A stretch of 64,000 nt of DNA from Hygrophila difformis (Eukaryota; Streptophyta; Magnoliopsida; Lamiales; Acanthaceae): the NCBI GenBank assembly GCA_030278955.1, contig JAOANR010000006.1, forward strand, positions 30,299,124 to 30,363,123, in the 5' to 3' direction. The stretch's first letter is position 1; each line of letters begins with the position of its first letter. Position numbers and translations under genes: made by a program. Positions 46,101-55,425 of this stretch are shown here, one piece after another. The notes beneath the pieces were generated by a model, which ran no database searches, was not told where the DNA came from, and was given only the letters and a program-made list of their open reading frames with translations.

Positions 46101-49100
46101 AGGAGAGATGCTACGGCGCTATACACTAAATGACGACGCTATCCTAGGATAGCGTCGTAGGTATAGCGTCGTAGGTGGGTTTTTACGAGAAATGAAGTAT
46201 TTTGGGGTCCTACGACGCTGAACAAAAATTACGACGCTATCCGAGGATAGCGTAGTTGGTTTAGCGCCGTAAGGCAAATTTTTGTTTAAGTCTGGATAAC
46301 TACGGCGCTAAACCTCACCTACGACGCTATCCAAGGATAGCGCCGTAGGGCGGTTAGCGTCGTAGCTAGCCCAGAATGTTGTTGTTCGGGTGATGCAATC
46401 TATGCGATTGCAAACCCTAAAATTGTTGGTCGGGTAATGCAATCTATGCGATTGCAAAACCCTATTTTCAAGTTTTTGAACATGCACAAACACAAAGATA
46501 CCATCCACTTTTTAGATCTATCCTACTAAAATAAAAATAAAATAAAATAAAATAAAATAAAATAAAATAAAAGTAAAAATAAAAAGTAATAAAAACCAAC
46601 ACTAAGCAGAAATAAAATTTAAACTACACTAATAAATCTATAAAGGGATGAACATCAAGTGTTTGTGCATTTATTTAAATAAAAGAAAGTATCAAAACCT
46701 AAATAAAATAAAAAGAAAATGGTCACATGACCAAAATAAAATAAAACAAAGCAACAGTAAGATAAACAAGAGAGACCCATGACAGATTTTTGGAACAATT
46801 TTCTTGCATATCATCCAAAGCAATAAAAACTTTAAGAATAACCCATTATTTTGGGTGTTCTTAAATTATTTCTACACTACAAAGCTTTAAATAAGGAAGT
46901 GGCTACTCTAAAATGTTCAAACTGCTATTTACTAAGCAATCTACAACTACAATTAACAAAATAAAATTACAAGGCAAAAATTAAACTAAACTAAACTTGA
47001 TTTTTGATTTTTTGGAGCATCCCAGCAGCATGGCTGCACTGTTCAAAAATTGGGAGCTACTGTTCAACGAGAGAATAACAGTTATTTATAGAGATTAGAG
47101 TAAAACCCTAGGCCCAATAGGCCTGTTACTGCTTGAGAGGGGACGGGAGCCGGAGTCCACGAAGAAGAATCCAAAATTGATTGTTCCTACGGGACCTCAA
47201 GTCCATGGTCCTTCCATCTGTTTCAGCACATGGGAAAATTTGAATTTGGGCTTTACGGCGCTATACTGCTATTATGACGCTATCCTCTTTTACGGCGCTA
47301 TACTAGCGTCGTAGCTCTTTTGTATAGCGTCGTAGTGCTTGATTTTAGCATTTTAGCTCTTTTGTATGGCGTCGTAGCTCTTTTTTCTTACTGGTATAGC
47401 GTCGTACCCAGCTTTCCTATAGCGTCGTAATTAATTATTTTTCTCCTCTCACTCCTCTTTCCTCATTTTTCTCTTTCCTCCCTTTCTTGTTCACAGATTT
47501 CTTCCTCCATTTCCATTCTTCTTCACAATTCTTCTTGCTTCTTTGTTCTTCCAGTTTTCTTCTTCTTCTTTCCTCCATTTCCATCTTTCTTGACAGCTTC
47601 TTCCTCCATTTTTCTTTCGTTTCTTTTCTGTTCTTCTTCTATTTTTCTGGCTTGCTCGTCTCCAGTGGTGGCGGAGCTGCTGTTCGAGAAGGGTGGAGAT
47701 GGGGCGGCAGTTGTGAGGCGTTGGCGGCGAGAAGAGGCGGAGATGGCAGCGGGGCTGTTGGTGGCGCTCGGAGGCGGCGAAGGGCGGAAGTGCGGCGGCG
47801 GCGGCGCGAGATGGTGTTGGACGACCTTCTTCCCCTCCTCCTTCTCTCTTCTTCTGCTTCCTAATTATTTTTTTTTTTTTTGCTGTTGGGGATGGAGTAT
47901 TAGGAGAGGGGCGGCGGTGTTGGTAGTGGTGGCGCGAGGGCGGTGGTGCGGCTGGATGTGGGTCGCCGGAAATGGAGGGAGATGATCGGAGGGATGGTGG
48001 CTACGCTGGAGGCTGTCGGCCGGAAATGGAGGATGAGGGAGGCGGAGCTGCTGAGGTTGGAGACGACTGGAGGTGGTGGCGGCTGGCCGCCGGCCGGCGG
48101 AGGGGCGGCGGCGGCTGTGCAGGGTTAGGTTTTAGGGTTAGGTTTAGGTTTAGGGTTGGGCTTGGGGAGGTTGGGCCATGGGATTATTTTGGTGGGCTTG
48201 GGCTTGAATTAATGGTGTTGGGCCAAATGTGGTTGGATGGACTCAAATTCTTGGACCCATTTAAATTAAAACACCTGCAATTAATTAAAATTAAAAGTGA
48301 TTAGTGGACCAATTATTTCATAATTATAGCAGAAAACAGAAATTAAAAATAAAAATAAAAATAAACATAAAAATTATAAATATATAAATCAAAATATAGA
48401 ATAATATAAATAAGTATATTTATTCCACTTGACTATTTGGTTTGTGGTCCATCTAATAGATCCGTGTTCTACCGAATAGACAACACCGAACCAAAATTAA
48501 TCAAGTGGAGGATTTTTAATATTTTATCATGTTTTTGGATTTTCTAACATAAATTTAATAAAAATAATAATATTTTTGTATTTTTTAATACCAGCTTATT
48601 ATTTATACAAACTTGCACATATCTGTCAAATTCGACTGCTTTCTTATTTAAATAAGACCGGAATGCGATCAAATGTCCGTATTAGACACGAAAATAGATT
48701 GAAAATAATGGTCAATTTTGGCCATTATCAACCCGCCTCCGGCATCGAAGAATCCTAAATCGAAGAAGGGAGCACCTGCAGCCAAGAAGAAGCTGAACTT
48801 GCCCGAATCGACTTCAACAGTCTCTCAATCTCTTGGTGTGCATGACCCGTTGGATATCCGGAGTGAACTTCAGAGGTCGGGCGTAGCAGTTGAGGGGGAG
48901 ACAACCGCTCCAGGTGGCTCATCCGCAGTACCCACGACTCAAGCAGTTAAACCATCGACGGTTTCTGAGGTGCCCTCCACAAAAGGGGCAGTCGAATCAC
49001 TTTCTAAGGACAAACCTGTCATGGATTCTCCTACTAACTTGAAGACTCTTGCTGCTGCCGCGTCTGGTAGTCCTAAACCAAAGAAGTTGTCCAAGAAAGG

Positions 49101-51102
49101 TAAAAAGGTCTCCAAGAAATCTTCTTTTGCCTCTAATATCGCTATTTCAGGATCCCCTACGCCTCAAGGCACCACTGTTGAGTCAGAATCTCTATCAGAA
49201 CTAGCCCCTGTCACGGCGTCTCTTATGAAAAAGAAAGGTGCAGACTCTCCAAAGCATGCCTTTCCTGTCCAAGAAGCTCCTAAGGCGAACCCTAGTGTTC
49301 CTGTTACCAAGAAGGCCTCCAAGCCAGTTCCAGAAGCAAAGGGATCTTCTTCCCGTGGTGATGCAATTGCTGCTGTTCCTCTGAACATTCTCAAGCCAGT
49401 GTTAGAGCCCTCTGATCTTCCAAAAGCTGCTGCTCAAGCTGCTGTCAAAGCGACCTCTATATCATCCAAAGCCAAGAAGCCTCAGAAATCCTCCGAGAAG
49501 TCTAAAGAAGTGGTGGATGTTGTGCCTCAGTCTAAGCAAGTTACACCTCCACCATCTCAGACGGGTGAATCTAGGCAATCTGAACCCTCACAAGGTTCCA
49601 TTACTATGGAAGAACCTTCTGCTACCTCAAGGCCACAACCTCTGAAACAAGCTGATGAGCCTCAGAAGGCTTTGGAGACTGTTGAGGAAGAACATGAGGA
49701 GTCAGAAAATGAGGAATCTGGAGAGGAATCAGAAGAAGGTGATGAAGAAGAAGGATCCAGTTCTGAAGAGCCCCAACAACCTGCTGCTATTGGATCAAAG
49801 GTTGCTCCAGTCCCAATTCCCAAAGTCCACAAGGAAAAGGATTCAGACAGTGAGTTGAATGCTGACGATGAACTAGCTGGTGAGGATGACAACTCTGCAA
49901 GTTCTGAGGAAGAGGAAGCCACTACAGTTGTTCCTCCAGTGACAAAGCTTGTGTCCCAACCACCTCACTCGACAAGCAAAGGGAAACTTGTTCGAGATAT
50001 TGAGGAAAACCCAGAGATCAGAAAGAAGTCTAAACTTGACATCCGAGGACCATCATCCACCTCCAAGAAACGTGAAGTTCTTGATGCTACATTAGCTCAC
50101 TCAGAGTGGTTTTATTATGAGTCCAATGAGTCCTACTTCTCAGATGTCCTATCCAAGAAGAAATTCAGACAAGAGCATACCTACTGTGGTAGCAAGTATG
50201 TACAATTAGGTTGGACAAAGTATCTTGAGGAGAGAGGTCTACTGGGATGGGCAACCCTGGTCAGGAGTTATAAGCCTGAACTTGTCATGCATTTTTATGC
50301 AAATTTGAGGAAGGATGTGATCAATCCAGGCACCCTATGGTTCAACAAGAATCTCACAGGAGGAGTTCTCTATGACATTACTGCATCAAAGATCAATTCT
50401 GTTTTGGAACTGCCTGAAGTTGAATTTGAAGGCATTCTGGAGAAAGTGGTGACTTTTGATAGCAACCTGGTGGCCTATACTATTACCAAGACCAATGTGA
50501 GGAAGATGCCTGGGAAAGGAGTCCAGCCAAAGAACCTCACTCAGAAATTCTACATGCTGTACAAGTTCTGTGCATCTAATGTGATGCCCACTGGAAATCA
50601 CTCCTTGGTCACCCGGGAAATGTGCCACTTGATCTATGCAATTGACCAGAAAGTCGCCATCAATTATGGTCAATTGGTCCTCTCTCAGATGGTTAACATT
50701 GCTGAGTCATTGGCTGCTGAGCACAAGACCTTGCTTCCCTACCCTGGCCTCATACAACATTTTCTAAAATCTTTGAAAATTGGTGGAAACAAGGTTGCTC
50801 CAAAGGAAAAGATCTATGAATTTGTCATCTCACAGAAATTGCAGTCAAAGGTCCCGGATATTCCAGGCGCCGAAGGAGCATTGAGCAATCAAAGTGCTCT
50901 GTCTAAGGTCAAAGAAATCATATCTCAAGCCCTGGAGAGGTTCAAAGGTCTTCGAGCCATCATCCAACAAGAGGAGAACAAGATTGATCAGGCCCTTGCC
51001 CTCCTACCAGACTACTGGTCTGAAGATGTTGCTGATGAGTCTGGAGATGGAGATTCCAATGACGATGGAGCTGATTCTGGAGATGAAAGGGAGTCTGATT
51101 GA
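43158..51102 (+). CDS. envelope-position third ORF of the copia element (split by unit B)
   Basis: ATG at 43158 gives 16 codons (MVQTRGSKGSSSGENP) up to 43205. Unit B then intervenes, and the frame resumes at 48731 and stays open to TGA at 51100-51102, about 790 codons. The N-terminal 430 residues are low complexity: Lys/Ser/Pro-rich, then a Glu/Ser-rich acidic run (about 49680-49920). The C-terminal 340 residues look globular: HSEWFYYESNESYFSD, ERGLLGWATLVRSYKPELVM, HFYANLRKD. They resemble the putative plant transposon protein domain found in third ORFs of SIRE and Athila/Tat elements. I see no signal peptide or membrane segment, so 'envelope' refers to position only. No stop or frameshift occurs in the C-terminal 2.4 kb, in contrast to gag and pol. 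As a nested insertion splits it, it is not translatable in full. Confidence 0.8.
45893..46365. repeat. palindrome cluster, ACGACGCTATCC type, downstream of the unit B TATA box
   Basis: Five blocks of about 65 bases (near 45893, 45998, 46110, 46212, 46302). Each has the order ACGACGCTA, about 9 bases, ACGACGCTATCC joined to its reverse complement, about 5 bases, TAGCGTCGT. That is two nested hairpins per block. Some sites carry GGCGCTA in place of GACGCTA, and the partner half-site is changed in several but not all of these blocks. Confidence 0.93.
46377..46466. repeat. 45-bp tandem duplication with a GCAATC/GATTGC hairpin
   Basis: Two copies of a unit containing GTTGTTCGGGTGATGCAATC / GTTGGTCGGGTAATGCAATC, then TATGCGATTGCAAA, then CCCTA. 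GCAATC-tatgc-GATTGC can fold. It lies beside the palindrome cluster. Confidence 0.8.
46518..46572. repeat. (AAAAT)n microsatellite
   Basis: About ten AAAAT units. Confidence 0.9.
47081..47092 (-). promoter_or_regulatory. TATA box of unit B
   Basis: TCTATAAATAAC on the minus strand, at the position equivalent to the unit A TATA box relative to the conserved AGTTTAGTTTAGTTTA segment. Confidence 0.6.
47254..47429. repeat. palindrome cluster, TACGACGCTA type, upstream of the unit B TATA box
   Basis: About nine half-sites TACGGCGCTATA or TATAGCGTCGTA, mostly in one orientation toward the left end, so fewer complete palindromes than downstream. On the minus strand this is U3. Confidence 0.88.
47640..48130. 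other. GC-rich insert in unit B
   Basis: G-rich on the plus strand (GGCGGCGGCGGCG runs), preceded by a pyrimidine tract (47440-47640). Open frames are Arg/Gly-rich and lack a protein pattern. Unit A lacks this stretch. It may be a captured host exon, 5' UTR or CpG-rich promoter piece, but I cannot identify it. Confidence 0.5.
48121..48163 (+). repeat. short telomere-like TTTAGGG tract
   Basis: GGTTAGG, TTTTAGGG, TTAGGTTTAGG and TTTAGGG in succession, a degenerate plant telomere-type repeat of about 43 bases. Confidence 0.55.
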
Positions 51103-51521
51103 TTTTTGCCACGAAGCTGATCCAGAGGGGGAGTAGCAAACCCTAAACCTCAAGATGAACTTCTGGATGTTTGGTATAATCTTTCTAACCCTATCTCTTT
51201 TTAATTCTCTACTCGTATGGATAATTATTATGATGTGCTGGTTTTTCTGTTTTTGAACTATGATGGACAAATGATGTTTTATGTTTGTGGATTGTAATGA
51301 CTGGATGAACTATGGTTGAACTGTTTTATTGGGGCTGGCTAGTAAGATGAATATTTTCCCTGTTTTACTTGTGTACAAGCTCTATGTTTTGCTGTTGATC
51401 CATCTTGCGTAAAGAGCTTTTTACTATCTGGGAAATATGTCTTAGAATGTTCTTCATTGGTATTATTTCCTTAGTGTTCATCAACGGTTTGTCATTTATA
51501 TTTACTGGCTCACTTCCTGCC
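51103..51521 (+). other. copia 3' untranslated region
   Basis: Non-coding sequence between the third ORF and the purine tract. I see nothing else in it. Confidence 0.6.
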
Positions 51522-51535
51522 AAAAAGGGGGAGAT
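51522..51535 (+). promoter_or_regulatory. polypurine tract of the copia element
   Basis: AAAAAGGGGGAGAT directly before the 3' LTR, typical for the SIRE lineage. Confidence 0.9.
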
Positions 51536-52535
51536 TGTTGAGTCATGTGTTTTGTTGGAAGTTCAAAACCGATGATTGAACTTAGGATGTAGAATCTCTT
51601 CTAGTGCTGTCTGTGTCGACCTATGCTATGGTAAGAAGACTGAAGAACAAGTAGCCAAATAAGCCCAACGGCTCTTTTCTGAAATGGGAGTAGGTATACT
51701 AACGTGTTTCTTGCAGAAAAACTCTCCCATTTGAGGAATAGAGCTGGTACTCTAAACCTTGGAAAATCCCAACGACTATTTCCCTAATTGGCAAACTTAT
51801 TCAAATCTGCCTGTGGATCCTTGGTTTAAGAGAGGGGTTTTGAAGATTGGAGATCAGAGTTACAACGAACATTTTTTCTAACATTTGAAATACTCTCAAA
51901 AGCTCCAAGCCTTCATCGCTAGAGAAACCCTCTTCTGATTCGCAGCCTCTTGTTCATCGATTCGATTTGCTGCTGTGGAATCAGAGTGCCTTTGGACGTG
52001 ACTGTGCTAAGCTGTGTTCATCATCCTTTAAGTGAGTCAACATTCATTTAAAGGGAAGAGTCCAAGGCACCTGTGGAGTTGTCTGCTAAACGATAGTTCA
52101 TCACACTGAAGGAAGTGCTTCACAGGGATCTTCAAGGGGAGCTCAAAGTGGGAAGCTTTGAGGAGTTGCCATAGGTGGTGATACCTAGGTAGAAGCTGGG
52201 AAGGTTCCTGATCAACCAACCAACCTCTTGGAAGATTGGAGTGAAGGCACTGTTGGAGTCTTACTCATCTGTATGGTTGTGAACCATGTTTGAAACACAT
52301 AGTAAAACACTCTCCTGGATTGGTATCCCCCAGATGTAGGCCGGAGGCCGAACTGGGTCAACAACCCTTTGTGTCTCGTTTACTCTTTATGCTTGTTGAT
52401 TGCTTACTTTATTCCGCTGTGCATGTGTTTTAGTTTACACTGGTTTGTTTGATTTGGGTGTTCACTGTGTTAGATTGAACTCATTCATTGAACCTTGCAT
52501 AAAGAGTACATCTTGTGTGTGCTGGGAACCTAACA
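51536..52535 (+). repeat. 3' LTR of the copia element
   Basis: 1000 bp, TG...CA, followed by the second ATAGG. Confidence 0.95.
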
Positions 52536-52540
52536 ATAGG

Positions 52541-52620
52541 ATCATTTGAGTAATAAAAATACTTTCTGGACCAAATGGGAATTAGAAAAAAGTTACGGGA
52601 CCATTTTGGACATTGTCCCG
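52541..52620. mobile_element. Mutator-like foldback element, right end
   Basis: Ends GGACCATTTTGGACATTGTCCCG, then CTGAAACAC. Completes the element started at 35691. Confidence 0.8.
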
Positions 52621-52629
52621 CTGAAACAC

Positions 52630-53034
52630 ATTTTGTGGATCACAATTTGGGATTTTTCTTCTGTAAATTAAATGAACATTTTTTCTGACTAGTTTGGGTT
52701 GGGTTGGGTTGTGATTTGTAGTTTTGAGGGTTTGAATAGGATGTCGAATGTTTAAGATATCTACTTATTTTTATCTATTATTGCAATTTGGTAGAATCTT
52801 AGAATCTAAATCCGATTCTACAATTCAGATATTGCAAAGACAGAAACGATCCAAGCTTAACAATTGAATAAAATACTACAAGGGAGTCAACTACATGATC
52901 AAATATGTATGTGCACAACCATAAGGATAAATAAAATAGAACGTAGTCAACACATTACACATGACATGAAATATGTACACAATTACACAAACATAAGAAG
53001 AAAATGAAGGTTTCTACTTATTGGGTTGGACACC
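52630..53034. other. no gene recognised
   Basis: AT-rich intergenic sequence. Confidence 0.5.
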
Positions 53035-53161
53035 AAGTTTGATCGATCGGCCTATGTAAAAAGACGTGTAATCCTTATGGACAACGTTGCTATTTCTATC
53101 GGCAAAGGCAAGGGCTGTACGATCAATATTGCCAACATGTGTTGTTATTTAAATGTTGAAA
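53035..53161 (-). pseudogene. possible truncated 3' coding remnant, unidentified
   Basis: On the minus strand about 42 codons read NIDRTALAFADRNSNVVHKD, then YTSFYIGRS and IKLGVQPNK, then TAG. The composition looks protein-like. An in-frame TAA precedes it and no splice acceptor is visible, so it is at most the relic of a last exon. I do not recognise the family. Confidence 0.25.
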
Positions 53162-53621
53162 GAACAAATTAAAGAGAGGCGAGAAGAGAAAAATATAGCA
53201 GAATGCTGTGAATGCGACTCAATTCATTTCTCATTCCACATTACAATTTAAAAGTCTAGAAAATAACAATCAAAACTAGAATAAGGGAAGACATCCCATG
53301 ATCTGATACATACATGTGTAACAAATTGCTAAAGATAGTAAACAATTATTCAATGGCCCTTGACTAAGTTAGGGAGCTCGTCCTGCAGCAGGTTCTAGGA
53401 GCATATTTTAACAGTACTCCATGGACAGGGTTAGGCTGTAAAGGAGACTACCGGATTTTCTTTCTGTTCTCATCCGATTTGGAAGGAAGGAAGCCTCTTG
53501 TAGATTGTACATATATAGAAGATGTACAAGAAACCCCATGCATTATCGACAATGATTAGTTAATTAGTTGAAGCGGCAAAGGAGTGAATGAGTGATCGAT
53601 GAGTGTATACTGCGCGCTGCT
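53162..53621. other. no gene recognised
   Basis: Non-coding spacer up to the small LTR element. Confidence 0.5.
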
Positions 53622-53626
53622 TACGC

Positions 53627-53983
53627 TATTAAACGTTAAACTCATTCAGTCCAAAGAAGCGGCAAAGTGATTACCGACAGGAAGCCGCAATCAAAAGAAG
53701 CACTAATGTTTGAATAACAATCTGTCAAATATTGCGGATTGTGTTTGTCAAAAATATTATATTTTATATTGTCACGTTTGTATTTCTTCCGGCTATAAAT
53801 AGCCATGTAATGTTAATGAAAGAAAATGGGACGAGTTTTAGAGAAGCATAATTCCTAAACTCAATAGTTCTCCCCAATTCAGAACAAGAGAATTGGTATC
53901 AGAGAATGGAGAACGAGATTTAGATACACAACCTCTAAATTCTCAAAAAGTGTTGTTCTTCCGATTTAAAAAAAATTCTAACA
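53627..53983 (+). repeat. 5' LTR of the small LTR element
   Basis: 357 bp, very similar to the 3' copy, with a TATA box GGCTATAAATAGCC that is itself nearly palindromic. Confidence 0.92.
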
Positions 53984-53985
53984 AT

Positions 53986-53998
53986 TGGTATCAGAGCC
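53986..53998 (+). promoter_or_regulatory. primer binding site of the small LTR element
   Basis: TGGTATCAGAGCC, initiator Met tRNA type. Confidence 0.9.
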
Positions 53999-54089
53999 TG
54001 AGTGATCCTGAGTGATCCAAACTCAGAGCATTAAAAAAAAAATTGAGTATAAACACTCAAGAGACATTTCTTACAGGGTTTTGCAAGAG

Positions 54090-54600
54090 CATACCACTGT
54101 TGCCAGGAAGAAACTTGAGCCAGCCGCTGCCAACACCAGTGCATCCGCGAAAGAACAACCACCGTCACCACACCTACGACGAGCTTAAACCATCGCCGAG
54201 CGTCGAGCGTCGCCCGCTGCAAAACACCAGCTGCAGCCGCGACACCACCACATCGTCACCACACCTCCGAACAGCAGCCACCGTCAAACGCCGCCGAAGT
54301 GCCGCCTGCTGCTATCACTAGATCCGACACCATCGCCGAGCCAATCACCGCCGGCCCGATCTGCTGATCTCCTCCGACCACCGAGCACCGCCCTGCCATC
54401 GCGCCACCTGCGCACCACCCCCTCCACGACGCTGCCGAAGCCTCAAAAGTCGCCCCTGCGTCTGTCTTCACGTTGCTGCCATCGTTCTAGCACTAACGCC
54501 GATCTACTGTGCCCAACGCCGCTGGGATTCCATCGTGTGTGCCGCCTCACTTGCCGCTCCCAACGCGAGTCTCTCTCCCTCTCCGACAACATCGCCCTGC
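54090..54600. other. C-rich insert in the small LTR element
   Basis: CCACCGxCG-type triplet texture, with open frames on both strands rich in Pro/Ser/His or Gly/Val/Ala. No domain recognised. Possibly a captured host fragment, comparable to 47640-48130 in texture. Confidence 0.45.
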
Positions 54601-55065
54601 TAGTCTCTCTTCTCGTGGTTTCACCTTACTGCCAGTCCATTGGGCATTGTATGTTGGACCCATATTTTTTTAAAAAAAGGGATAAGCTGTGAAGAGAACA
54701 TTAAGAAACCAACGAGATGTGAATGAAGAGAAATTAATATGGACAAGTGGTAGCTGAGATAGATGTCAATTAATGAATTGGTCAGAAGTTGCTGAAGATA
54801 TTAAATTGGGTATTCAATAACAAGTGGAGTTGTGCCTGTTGATTTCAAAAGTGGGAACACTCAAATTTAAAAGTTAGCACAGGAAAGAAGCTGCATGAAA
54901 AAAAGAGATCCCTTAGCCATTCAGAAAATTGGTGCAAAAAAAATTATTGCTGTGCAAGAAAAAATTTTGGAGCAGAAAATTTGTTGAAGAAAACTCTATG
55001 GATTAAAGCAATCACCAAGAGCTTGGAATTCAAGATTTCAAAGGAATGAGTTTAAGGGGGGAAAA

Positions 55066-55420
55066 TATTAAACGTTAAACTCATTTAGTTCAAAGAAGCG
55101 GCAAAGTGATTACCGACAGGAAGCCGCAATCAAAAGAAGCAGTAACGTTTGAATAACAATCCGTCAAATATTGCGGATTGTGTTTGTCAAAAATGTTATA
55201 TTTTATATTGTCACGTTTGTATTTCTTCCGGCTATAAATAGCCATGTAATGTTAATGAAAGAAAATGAGATGAGTTTTAGAGAAGCATAATTCATAAACT
55301 CAATAGTTCTCCCCAATTCAGAACAAAAGAATTGATATAAGAGAATGGAGAACGAGATTTAGATACACAACCTCTAAATTCTCAAAAAGTGTTGTTCTCC
55401 CAATTAAAAAAAATTCAACA
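55066..55420 (+). repeat. 3' LTR of the small LTR element
   Basis: 355 bp, preceded by the purine tract and followed by TACGC. Confidence 0.92.
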
Positions 55421-55425
55421 TACGC

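Larger units (their letters stand above)
43206..48730 (-). mobile_element. unit B: solo-LTR-like element (5.5 kb) inside the copia third ORF
   Basis: Ends TGAAACTTTTGACAAG and GGCCATTATCA, i.e. TG...CA, flanked by ACCCC (43201-43205) and ACCCG (48731-48735). Reading the host ORF shows that a 5-bp ACCCG duplication restores the frame, which supports it. Its sense strand is minus: TATA at 47092-47081. Segments match unit A in order, but the palindromes differ. It has no coding, primer site or internal copy of the ends. A solo LTR of an Ogre/Tat-like element is my best reading. A GC-rich stretch (47640-48130) has no counterpart in A. Confidence 0.68.
36473..52535 (+). mobile_element. SIRE/Maximus-like Ty1/copia retrotransposon with envelope-position ORF
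   Basis: LTRs of 1001 and 1000 bp (TGTTGAGTCATG to GAACCTAACA), a perfect duplication ATAGG (36468-36472, 52536-52540), PBS at 37476 and PPT at 51522-51535 bound the element. The order gag, protease, integrase, RT, RNase H is copia-type. A long coiled-coil gag, the CAAAAAGGGGGAGATTGTTG junction and a third ORF after pol point to the SIRE/Maximus lineage. By eye the two LTRs differ at roughly 37 positions per kilobase, so the insertion is not very recent. Unit B (5.5 kb) is nested within; without it the element is about 10.5 kb. Confidence 0.93.
53627..55420 (+). mobile_element. small non-autonomous LTR retrotransposon
   Basis: Direct LTRs 53627-53983 and 55066-55420 (TATTAAACGTTAAACTC to AACA), a perfect duplication TACGC (53622-53626, 55421-55425), PBS TGGTATCAGAGCC at 53986 and PPT AAGGGGGGAAAA at 55054-55065. 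The interior of 1.1 kb encodes no protease, RT or integrase. A C-rich segment (54090-54600) fills half of it. LTRs open with TA rather than TG. Each LTR has a TATA box (GGCTATAAATAGCC, about 53793 and 55232). It must depend on a copia or gypsy relative for movement. Confidence 0.9.

Noticed and set aside
47487..48304. Several Gly/Arg-rich open frames in the GC-rich insert
   Set aside because: Overlapping frames of low complexity with no domain. GC-rich sequence simply lacks stop codons.
43206..48730. Unit B as a Helitron or a CACTA element
   Set aside because: No CTRR hairpin end or AT target, no CACTA termini, and the flanks and host frame indicate a 5-bp duplication.
36473..52535. Copia element as an integrated retrovirus because of its envelope-position ORF
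   Set aside because: The ORF has no visible signal peptide or membrane segment, and its C-terminal domain resembles those of plant retrotransposon third ORFs.
54043..54471. Frames of 71-92 codons in the small LTR element as a gag
   Set aside because: No zinc knuckle, capsid pattern or protease. Composition reflects the C-rich segment only.
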